DNA of 64,000 nucleotides from WLMZ01 sp043753895 (lineage in GTDB: Bacteria; Actinomycetota; Acidimicrobiia; Acidimicrobiales; Ilumatobacteraceae): assembly GCA_043753895.1 (NCBI GenBank), contig JAYUWK010000052.1, positions 1 to 64,000 of the forward strand, written 5' to 3'. Below, in pieces: positions 9,802-17,221 of the stretch. Every line of letters begins with the position of its first letter. Positions within the stretch are counted from its first letter, which is position 1. The translations under genes and the position numbers were made by a program. The notes under the pieces were generated by a model that saw nothing but the letters and a program-made list of their open reading frames with translations, did no database searches and had not been told where the DNA came from.

Positions 9802-12084
9802 GTGGGCGGCAGCATTCTCGGCAATCGCGTTCTTCGCAAGGAAGATCCGAAGTTCTTGACCGTCGGCGGCAGGTATGTCGACGACATGCTCGACGAGCCG
9901 CTGCTCGCTGGCGCGGCGCACGTCACGTACGTGCGCAGCCAGTTCGCGCACGGCAACATTCTCTCCATCGACACCAGCGAGGCATTGGCGATGCCGGGAG
10001 TGATCGCCATCTTCACTGCAGCCGACCTCGGGCTCCAACCATCGCCCGCTCCTTTCAACCCAATGGTGGCGCGCACGTTGCTGGCCAGCGACAAGGTTCG
10101 CTGGGTCGGCGAATGTGTCGCCGCAATTGTCAGCGACACGCGCGCTCAGGGCGAGGACGCAGTCAGCGCGGTGATCATCGATATCGAACCGCTCGAGGCC
10201 TTCGTCGATACCGAGGCTGCGATGGCTTCGACGACGCTCATCTACCCTGGCGCCGGCAGCAATGTGGTGTTCGACACCACGGTGCTCGGCATGCCCGACA
10301 ACACCGGCGATGCCTACTTCGAGGGCTGCGAGGTGGTTGTCAAGGGTCGGTACATGAACCAGCGCGTTGCGCCCTGCCCGATGGAGGTGCGCGGTTCGTC
10401 CGTGGCATGGGTCGATGGTCGCCTGTACCAGTGGATCAGCACCCAACACGCCCAAGGCGTGAAGGACGCCGTCGTTGCCCAGAACGCACTCGATGCCGCC
10501 GGCGTGCGCATCATCACCCCCGATGTGGGTGGCGGATTCGGCGCCAAAATCGGCGCCTACTCCGAGGAACTGTTGCTCGGCGAATTGTCCAAGCGCGTCG
10601 GCCGGCCACTGTGCTGGCGCGAGACGCGCAGTGAGAGCATGGTCGCGCTCGGCCATGGTCGCGCCCAACTGCAATATGTCACCATCGGCGGATCTCGCGA
10701 TGGCAAGGTGTCGCACTATCAGCTGCACGCCATCCAAGACTGTGGCGCATTCGCCGACATGGGCACCATCCTTGCTCCGTTCATGACGCGACCCATGTCG
10801 AGCGGTGTCTACGCCATCCCGAACATTGAATGTCGTACGACCAGCGTCGTCACCAACACCACGCCCGTGGTTGCCTACCGCGGTGCCGGTCGCCCCGAGG
10901 CCACCGCCGCGATCGAGCGGGCGATGGACATGTTTGCCGCCGAGATCGGTATGGACGCCGTCGAGGTCCGCCGAATCAATCTGATCCCCAAGTTCCTCGA
11001 GCCCCACACCACCGCAATCGGGCAGACCTACGACGTGGGCAATTTCGAGGTAGCTCTCGACAAGGCGTTGGCCGCGGCTGACTACCCGGCGCTGCGCGCC
11101 GATCAGGCCGCACGTCGCGCCAGCGGCGCGGCGAAGCAACTCGGTATCGGTGTGAGCGTGTACGTCGAGATCACCGGTGGCGTGCCGCCGATGGGTGACG
11201 ACGCCAAGATCGAAGTACTCGACGACGGTCGCGCCGTCGTCTACACCGGCACCTCGCCGCACGGTCAGGGTCATGCCACCGCATTTGCGATGATCACCTC
11301 CGACCAAACCGGCATCCCGATGGACCGCATCGAGCTCGTCTGGGGCGACACCGACCTCGTGCCCGTCGGCGGTGGCACGATGGGCTCACGTTCACTCCAG
11401 CAGGGCGGCGCAGCAGTGAACAAGGCGGCCATCGAACTCGTCGAGCAGGCCAGCAAGCTTGCCGCACGTCTGCTCGAAGCCGACGAAGCCGACATAGTGT
11501 TCGACAAGGACTCCGGATCCTTCAACGTGGTCGGCACGCCGGCAGTGGCCAAGACATGGGCCGACCTCGCTGTCGCGATGAAGTCCGAAGGCGGCCTCAA
11601 GCAGAGCACCACCTTCACGGCGGCCAGCGCCACGTTTCCCTTCGGAGCCCATGTGGCCGTCGTAGAAGTCGACACCGAAACGGGTCAGGTGCGCCACCTT
11701 CGTCACGTCGCGTGCGACGACGCTGGTCGCGTGTTGAATCCGTTGTTGCTCGATGGGCAGATCCACGGCGGCGTGGCTCAGGGCACGGCGCAGGCGTTGC
11801 TCGAAGAGGTGCGCTACGACGAGGACGCCAACCCGATCACCTCCAACCTCGCCGAATACTTGATGATCTCCGCAGCCGAGCTGCCGAGTTTCGAAGTCAT
11901 CCACATGGAGACGCCCACCCCGGTGAACCCCCTCGGAGCGAAAGGCATCGGCGAGAGCGGCACCATCGGCTCCACGCCAGCCGTCCAGTCCGCGGTAGTC
12001 GACGCGCTCAGCCACCTTGGAGTTCGCCACATCGACATGCCGGCAACGCCTGAGCGGGTGTGGCGGGCCATCGCCAACGCCTGA
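9802..12084 (+). CDS. Molybdenum hydroxylase large subunit, form II CoxL-like
   Basis: A 760-residue xanthine-dehydrogenase-family catalytic subunit. The GTG at 9802 is chosen because GGGGG lies six bases upstream and the protein then begins GGSILGNRVLRKEDPKFLTVGGRYVDD, the normal family N-terminus. The active-site loop reads VAYRGAGRPEA (about residues 357-365), the AYRGAGR variant of form II CoxL; true CO dehydrogenase (form I) has AYxCSFR. The catalytic Glu region GAKGIGESGTIGSTPAV is near the C-terminus. It should bind Mo-molybdopterin cytosine dinucleotide and oxidise an unknown aldehyde or heterocycle. No FAD or Fe-S subunit is adjacent; candidates lie at 54145-55442. Confidence 0.9.
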   Translation: MGGSILGNRVLRKEDPKFLTVGGRYVDDMLDEPLLAGAAHVTYVRSQFAHGNILSIDTSEALAMPGVIAIFTAADLGLQPSPAPFNPMVARTLLASDKVRWVGECVAAIVSDTRAQGEDAVSAVIIDIEPLEAFVDTEAAMASTTLIYPGAGSNVVFDTTVLGMPDNTGDAYFEGCEVVVKGRYMNQRVAPCPMEVRGSSVAWVDGRLYQWISTQHAQGVKDAVVAQNALDAAGVRIITPDVGGGFGAKIGAYSEELLLGELSKRVGRPLCWRETRSESMVALGHGRAQLQYVTIGGSRDGKVSHYQLHAIQDCGAFADMGTILAPFMTRPMSSGVYAIPNIECRTTSVVTNTTPVVAYRGAGRPEATAAIERAMDMFAAEIGMDAVEVRRINLIPKFLEPHTTAIGQTYDVGNFEVALDKALAAADYPALRADQAARRASGAAKQLGIGVSVYVEITGGVPPMGDDAKIEVLDDGRAVVYTGTSPHGQGHATAFAMITSDQTGIPMDRIELVWGDTDLVPVGGGTMGSRSLQQGGAAVNKAAIELVEQASKLAARLLEADEADIVFDKDSGSFNVVGTPAVAKTWADLAVAMKSEGGLKQSTTFTAASATFPFGAHVAVVEVDTETGQVRHLRHVACDDAGRVLNPLLLDGQIHGGVAQGTAQALLEEVRYDEDANPITSNLAEYLMISAAELPSFEVIHMETPTPVNPLGAKGIGESGTIGSTPAVQSAVVDALSHLGVRHIDMPATPERVWRAIANA

Positions 12085-12127
12085 GCAGCAACGGCTGACA
12101 CGCCAGGCCAATATGACGGTTCTGTAA

Positions 12128-12165
12128 CAATGAGTCCAATCGGGGAACCCCGATTGGACTCATTG
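12128..12165. terminator. Perfect 18-bp inverted repeat after the coxL-like gene
   Basis: Arm CAATGAGTCCAATCGGGG (12128-12145) is exactly complementary to 12148-12165, separated by AA, so the hairpin would close with a four-base loop. It sits 43 bases after the coxL-like stop and 42 bases before the next gene and has no T-run. Intrinsic terminator is the simplest reading; a palindromic operator is possible. Confidence 0.65.
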
Positions 12166-12206
12166 CGTCACACTCCTCGTACGCCACACGCACCGCGGGG
12201 GATGCC

Positions 12207-13637
12207 ATGTCGGAACCAATTGTCGAAACCACCGTTGAGCCAGGGGAAGCGCCAGACACGACGGCAAGGATTCGCAGTGCCCGTCGACGGGTGATCGCAA
12301 TCTCGCTTTGCGCCGCTGTTGCTGCCGGCGGTCTCGGATTCATCGGCGGGTACAGAGCATCACGATCGTCGCTGCAAAACGTTGCGTCAACCCGCAGCGG
12401 CGCCGAGACAGCGAACTCGACTGAAGGCTCCACATCTGCGAACGCGACAATCACCGGTGGCTCCACGGCTGGGGCGCCAACCCCGGCCATGCCGGCCACG
12501 GGCATGGCGAGCTCTGATTCGAAGATGAGCGCAGCGGCCGGCGGCGGCGGCGGTCAGTACTCCGCCGGCGCCTACGCCGATCTGCCGCAGCGATTGCTCG
12601 CCGAGCGCACCACCGCGTCGGGCATCACGATGCGTGCCCACCTGCAGGACTACGGCGCGCAGATGGAAGCTCCCTACGGGAACCAGTTCCCCGGCTGGAT
12701 GCCCGCTGGCTGGTGCTTCCCCACCGGCCAGCTGCGCATCTCGATCGTCACCGCCAACTCTGTGAACCTCGGTGGTGCTCCGTGGTACACCGATCCCAAG
12801 GGTGGCGTGGCCGTGTCCACTTTTGCGAGCGGGTACGTCGAGTCGGCTCCGGTGTTCGGCGCATCGGTTCAGGTTGCAGCCAATGTCAGCTCGGTCACCT
12901 TCACCACCGCGAGCGGACTCAGCGACTCGACCACACCGAGCAATGGTGTTGCGCTCCTCGCCATTAACGGGCCTATCGAGAACACCTTCACGGTGACCCT
13001 CAACAAGACCGATGGCAGTACCACGTCGCTCGGCACCGCCGAGCTGACCGCGACATACAGCAGCACCGAGTATCAGAAGGCCTGTAACCCACCGCCACCC
13101 GCGCTGCCCGCCGCCGGTGAGCAGCCCGCTGATCCAGCCGCAGCTGAAGCCGCGGTGCGCGAATCATGGAGGCTCTCGCGTGACTTCGCTGGAACCGACC
13201 CATCGGTGCGGATCACCTACGTCGACGACTCCACCGGCATCCAAGACGCCTGGAACGCGCTGAGTGCCGGTCAATTCGCAACAGCCGCAATGACTGCGAC
13301 CCAACCGATTGCCGAACTGGTCTTCTCCAGCCCCACCGAGGCGTGGTTCCGTTACGACGTGTTGACCTCGATCACGAATTTCTACAACCGCTACGGCATG
13401 GCCCGCCTCGGTGACAATGGTGTCTGGCGTATCACCCGCCAGACCGTGTGCCAAGACCTGTCGCTGGCGCCCGGCATAGCCTGCTCACCCGCCGTGGAGA
13501 CGTTGCTACCACCCAGCGCCGCCAACGACCCACGCTACGGCCAGCCGATCCCCGTCGACGGCGTCGTCATCGCCCCCACGCTGATGCCCACCGAAGGTGC
13601 CCCAGCAGTCGACCCCGCCGTGACCGTCAGTAAGTAG
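12207..13637 (+). CDS. Membrane-anchored extracytoplasmic protein, unknown function
   Basis: A 476-residue protein. About 30 acidic residues are followed by an arginine-rich stop and one TM helix (VIAISLCAAVAAGGLGFIGGY), giving an N-in/C-out anchor. Then comes a low-complexity Ser/Thr/Gly/Ala linker (about 55-125), a beta-rich region around residues 130-290 (QLRISIVTANSVNLGGAPWYTD...), and from about 310 a helical-plus-beta segment (AVRESWRLSRDFAGTD...IADLVFSS-like) resembling NTF2-like folds. No enzyme motif is seen. I do not recognise the family. Confidence 0.7.
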   Translation: MSEPIVETTVEPGEAPDTTARIRSARRRVIAISLCAAVAAGGLGFIGGYRASRSSLQNVASTRSGAETANSTEGSTSANATITGGSTAGAPTPAMPATGMASSDSKMSAAAGGGGGQYSAGAYADLPQRLLAERTTASGITMRAHLQDYGAQMEAPYGNQFPGWMPAGWCFPTGQLRISIVTANSVNLGGAPWYTDPKGGVAVSTFASGYVESAPVFGASVQVAANVSSVTFTTASGLSDSTTPSNGVALLAINGPIENTFTVTLNKTDGSTTSLGTAELTATYSSTEYQKACNPPPPALPAAGEQPADPAAAEAAVRESWRLSRDFAGTDPSVRITYVDDSTGIQDAWNALSAGQFATAAMTATQPIAELVFSSPTEAWFRYDVLTSITNFYNRYGMARLGDNGVWRITRQTVCQDLSLAPGIACSPAVETLLPPSAANDPRYGQPIPVDGVVIAPTLMPTEGAPAVDPAVTVSK

Positions 13638-13713
13638 AGACGATTCAAGACAGCTCAACGAAGGGCTTGCAAAGCGCCCTCAGTCAAGGCACTATGCGTT
13701 TGGGGGTTCGCAG

Positions 13714-14754
13714 GTGACGAGGGACGATCTGGCCGCCTGGTGGCGGCACTTCAGTGAGACTGAGTGTCGCGGGTACTCCGAGCTGTACGAGCGCATCACG
13801 CTGACGGTCGCGCAGTCAGCCGAGACCCTTGACTTCCTGCTCTCTCTGCCGTCTCACGCGCTGCAGCCCAACATGCTCCTGGCCGCGATCCATGACCGGG
13901 TACTACTGGGACTCGAGCCTGAAGTGGCGTCCCACTACGACGGGCGCGGCTCCGGTGACGCGGGTAGCGCATTCATCGACGCGGTCCGCGGAAGCAGAGC
14001 ACCTCTCGCTCTGGTCTTGAGCGCACGGCGCACCCAAACGAACGAGATTGGGCGCGTCGCGTTCATCGTGCCGGCCCTTGCTGCGCTCGACCTCTCGCAG
14101 CCGCTGACACTGGTTGATGTGGGCACCAGTGCCGGACTGACACTCACCTTGGAGCACTGCCGCATCGACTACGGGCCCCACGGCGCGCTCGGGCCGTCGC
14201 ACAGCCCCGTGCGCGTCCAGTGCGACGTGCTGCACGGCAACCCACCAATCAGGCTCGTGGCAGTAGCGGAGCGGATCGGACTCGACCGCAACCCACTTGA
14301 TCCCACGGCGCCAGAGGACTTCCGGTGGTTGCTCGCCTGCACGTGGCCCGACACCGGGAGGCTCGAGCGCACTCGCGCTGCCCTCGAACTGGCGGTCGCC
14401 CACCCGAGCGTCATGCGAACAGGCGACGCCGTTGATGACCTCCCAGCGTTGCTGCGCGAAACCAGCGGGGCCATCGTGGTCACTACTACTTGGGTGATGG
14501 CGTACCTGCCTCCCGACCGACGTAGCAAATTCACACGGTGCCTCGCCGATGCCAGCTACTCTCGGCCGGTGTTTTGGGTGAGTGCTGAGGGTGTCGGGGT
14601 AGTCGAGTCGCTGCCCTCCGTGGAAGAACCGACTGTCGAGGGAATCTCTGCCTCGGTGCTCGGACTCGTGGGTTTCAGCAAGGGCCGGCAGGCTTCAGCT
14701 CGTGTCCTCGCCCACGTGCATCCCCACGGGCGCTGGCTTTGGTGGCACGACTAG
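13714..14754 (+). CDS. DUF2332 family protein
   Basis: A 346-residue protein of the actinobacteria-rich DUF2332 family, recognised by the N-terminal RHFSETECRGYSELYERIT, LQPNMLLAAIHDRVLLG and the glycine motif LVDVGTSAGLTLTLEHCRIDYG, which resembles a methyltransferase SAM-binding loop. The family has no established biochemical role known to me. The GTG start at 13714 follows a GGGGG run eight bases upstream. It stands alone between the membrane protein and the Doc module. Confidence 0.85.
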   Translation: MTRDDLAAWWRHFSETECRGYSELYERITLTVAQSAETLDFLLSLPSHALQPNMLLAAIHDRVLLGLEPEVASHYDGRGSGDAGSAFIDAVRGSRAPLALVLSARRTQTNEIGRVAFIVPALAALDLSQPLTLVDVGTSAGLTLTLEHCRIDYGPHGALGPSHSPVRVQCDVLHGNPPIRLVAVAERIGLDRNPLDPTAPEDFRWLLACTWPDTGRLERTRAALELAVAHPSVMRTGDAVDDLPALLRETSGAIVVTTTWVMAYLPPDRRSKFTRCLADASYSRPVFWVSAEGVGVVESLPSVEEPTVEGISASVLGLVGFSKGRQASARVLAHVHPHGRWLWWHD

Positions 14755-14803
14755 ATCCGCGACGCGTCGGGACTGCCGATCTGCGTGGTGTCGGAGTGTA
14801 TTC

Positions 14804-15205
14804 CTACCGTTGACGGCATTTGGGTTGAACCACACGACGCAGGCGGGTCGTGACGTCGGCGAGGTCCGGGTTGGATGCGGCGATCCATACGACAAACTCG
14901 TAGACATCATCGTTCGAGGCTCGCGACGCCTTGATTCCATTCAGTTCGAGAAACACTGCGGTGGCCAGCCAGCCGAGTCGCTTATTGCCATCGACGAGTG
15001 CGTGGTTGATGACGACCGACTGCAGGAGTGCCGCCGCCTTGGTGATCAGGTCGGGGTAGGCATCCTTACCCAAGGCAGTGGTCGGCGGTCGCGCTGCGGC
15101 AGAGCCGAGCACGCCAATGTCGCGGATGGGTGGCGGGTCGCCGAGCAAGCTGCGAGCCAAATTGACAAGGTCGTCGAGATCAAGGAACTCGATCGGTTCG
15201 CTCAT
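14804..15205 (-). CDS. doc: Doc-type toxin (Fic/DOC fold)
   Basis: A 133-residue toxin candidate. The Fic/Doc signature reads HALVDGNKRLGW (about residues 88-99), with the catalytic His and NKR as in Doc of phage P1, which phosphorylates EF-Tu. ALGKDAYPDLITKAAALLQS is the usual preceding helix. The start codon overlaps the stop of the upstream antitoxin gene by four bases (ATGA), the arrangement expected for a toxin-antitoxin pair. Confidence 0.88.
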   Translation of the reverse strand: MSEPIEFLDLDDLVNLARSLLGDPPPIRDIGVLGSAAARPPTTALGKDAYPDLITKAAALLQSVVINHALVDGNKRLGWLATAVFLELNGIKASRASNDDVYEFVVWIAASNPDLADVTTRLRRVVQPKCRQR

Positions 15206-15411
15206 TCGCCAAGGCGTCGCAAGGCGTCGGCGTGCTTGTTCATGATCAGTAGTGCCGCACCATTCACTCGGTCGCTGTGTTGGCCGCGGCTGACGAACTC
15301 TCGAACGGCTCGACGGGCGGCCTCCTGCATGGAGATGCCCTCCGCGTCGGCACGCTCTCGCAGCGCTGTTTGCTCGGTGTCGGTGAGGCGGAGTGTCATC
15401 GGCATGAGCAC
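15202..15411 (-). CDS. Ribbon-helix-helix antitoxin partner of Doc
   Basis: A 69-residue protein with an N-terminal strand MTLRLTDTEQTALRERADAEGISMQEAARRAVREFV, which is a MetJ/Arc/CopG-type ribbon-helix-helix. The C-terminal tail is the likely toxin-neutralising part. Start may be 15411 or the Met two codons later. Classical Doc partners are Phd-fold; an RHH partner is a known but less typical pairing. It probably autoregulates the two-gene operon. Confidence 0.75.
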   Translation of the reverse strand: MLMPMTLRLTDTEQTALRERADAEGISMQEAARRAVREFVSRGQHSDRVNGAALLIMNKHADALRRLGE

Positions 15412-15448
15412 ATGGTGTCAGTTCGATACCGCGCCGCCGAGCGGTGAA

Positions 15449-16432
15449 TTAGGCGGTGGCGCGGCGGCGACGGATCTCGTCGCTGACTGCGGGCAGGATC
15501 TTGTGCAGATCACCGATCACCGCGTACTCGGCCTTGCCGACCATGTTTGCCTCGTTGTCGGTGTTGATCGCAAGCACGTGCTTCGACGCCATCATCCCCA
15601 CCCAGTGCTGAATGGCACCCGAGATGCCACAAGCGATATACAACTCGGGAGCGATGCGCTTGCCGGTCTGGCCCACCTGATCGCTGTGTGGGCGCCAGCC
15701 GTTGTTGGTGACCACGCGTGAACATCCCACGGCGCCGCCGAGCAGGTCGGCGAGTTCGACGAGTGGCGCAAAGCCGTCAGCAGACCCAACGCCGCGTCCA
15801 CCGCTGACCACGACAGCAGCCGTTGTGAGCGTGATGCCGGCAGCGAGGGTGACCCTGTCGACAACGCGAGTTCGAGCAGCAGACGCATCGAGCGTGGGCT
15901 CGAACACCTCGGTGGGCGCGCTCGACGAATCCACTGGCTCACCCGAGAACGTGTGGGCCGATCCGGAGAGCACATACACCGGCGCCTGGAGGCGGGACTG
16001 CTCGAGCAGACTGCCGCCCCAGCGCACACGCGTAAGGTCGAGACCATCTGCCAGACTCACCTCGGTCACGTTGGCGGCAAAGGGCAGATCGGCAATCGCT
16101 GCGGCATGGGCGAGCACTTCGTTGCCACGGTCGGTACCCGTGGCCACAATCGCAGCTGGAGCGCGCAACGTAATGAGTTGGGCAACGACATCGCCCCACG
16201 CCTCAGGCACATAGTCGGTGAGTTCGTCGTGGTGCACGACCACGCTCAAACCAACACCATACGAACCAAGGCCGCCAGCGAGGGCATCGGCCTCGGCGCC
16301 GATGACGACGGCCGCGATCGATGAACCGACGCCAGTGGCGAGCAGAGCGCGTGCCAACCCGAACGCCTGATACGACGTGTCTGTGGCCTCGCCACGATCG
16401 TGCTCGACGACCACGAGGATTTCGTGACTCAT
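15449..16432 (-). CDS. etfA: Electron transfer flavoprotein alpha subunit
   Basis: A 327-residue ETF alpha chain. The N-terminal domain begins ILVVVEHDRGEATDTSYQAFGLARAL; the C-terminal FAD domain has VVVSGGRGVG, VGCSRVVTNNGWRPHSDQVGQTGKRIAPELYIACGISGAIQHWVGM and AINTDNEANMVGKAEYAVIGDL, the family signatures, so FAD binding is intact. It takes electrons from flavin dehydrogenases and passes them to ETF:quinone oxidoreductase. Its start overlaps etfB by four bases (ATGA), and the pair follows a dimethylglycine-dehydrogenase-like gene, its likely electron donor. Confidence 0.95.
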   Translation of the reverse strand: MSHEILVVVEHDRGEATDTSYQAFGLARALLATGVGSSIAAVVIGAEADALAGGLGSYGVGLSVVVHHDELTDYVPEAWGDVVAQLITLRAPAAIVATGTDRGNEVLAHAAAIADLPFAANVTEVSLADGLDLTRVRWGGSLLEQSRLQAPVYVLSGSAHTFSGEPVDSSSAPTEVFEPTLDASAARTRVVDRVTLAAGITLTTAAVVVSGGRGVGSADGFAPLVELADLLGGAVGCSRVVTNNGWRPHSDQVGQTGKRIAPELYIACGISGAIQHWVGMMASKHVLAINTDNEANMVGKAEYAVIGDLHKILPAVSDEIRRRRATA

Positions 16433-17214
16433 ACCAGACCCAATTCTTCGAGGAGATCGACGATGGCCGGCGCTGCTTCGGGCCCGGTGCCCAACATGGT
16501 GGTCTCCACCACGATCTCGGCCGCGTTGTCGAAGCTGAGCGTGGCAAGCCCACCGGGCATCGGTTCGGCGGTGAGCACGGGCACCTCGACCTTCTTGCTC
16601 TTCAGCCGACCGGGCAGCGTTGGGTAGCGGGGCAGGTTGAGGCCCTCCTTTACGCCGAGTACCGCGGGCAGTGCGAGTTGATACACCTCGAAGCCCGAGG
16701 TGCTCTCGCGCTGGGCCGTCACGGTGCCGTTGTCGACCGCCACGCCCTTGATGCCGTTCACGATGGCCCGTCCAAGTTGGCGGGCGACGCGGACACCTAC
16801 CTGGAATCCACCCGAGTCAGCCGACTCGTTGCCGAACAGGATCAGGTCGAACGCGCCGTCGGTTGCCTCGAGCGACGAGATTGCGTCAGCGAGCGCGCGA
16901 GCCGTCGCCTGCGCATCCCAATCGGCGCCACCGGCAAGGCTGGCGTGGGTCACGTGCACTGCGGAGTTGATGCCCACCGAGACGGCGTAACGAAGCTGCT
17001 CATCGGCCTCGACCGCGCCGAGCGTGAGCACCGTCGCCGAGCCACCGTGCGCCTCCACGAGACGAATCGCTTCCTCGACCGCGCACTCCTCGTGCGGGCT
17101 GGTGGTGAACCCGAGGTTCTTCGCATCGATGCCCTGATGATCGGCGGTGAGCGTGATGCGCGCGCCGGGCGCCGGCACCCGCTTCACACAGACCAGAATC
17201 CGTAGCTCGGCCAT
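16429..17214 (-). CDS. etfB: Electron transfer flavoprotein beta subunit
   Basis: A 261-residue ETF beta chain beginning LRILVCVKRVPAPGARITL. The segment LILFGNESADSGGFQVGVRVARQLG and the later GLNLPRYPTLPGRLKSKKVEV (AMP-binding/recognition-loop region) identify the family. It is seven bases downstream of the FAD/GcvT demethylase gene and overlaps etfA, so the three form one transcription unit for flavin-dependent demethylation. Confidence 0.95.
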   Translation of the reverse strand: MAELRILVCVKRVPAPGARITLTADHQGIDAKNLGFTTSPHEECAVEEAIRLVEAHGGSATVLTLGAVEADEQLRYAVSVGINSAVHVTHASLAGGADWDAQATARALADAISSLEATDGAFDLILFGNESADSGGFQVGVRVARQLGRAIVNGIKGVAVDNGTVTAQRESTSGFEVYQLALPAVLGVKEGLNLPRYPTLPGRLKSKKVEVPVLTAEPMPGGLATLSFDNAAEIVVETTMLGTGPEAAPAIVDLLEELGLV

Positions 17215-17221
17215 GGTGTGA

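Noticed and set aside
9802..12084. True aerobic CO dehydrogenase large subunit
   Set aside because: The active-site loop is AYRGAGR (form II), not AYxCSFR, so CO oxidation is not supported.
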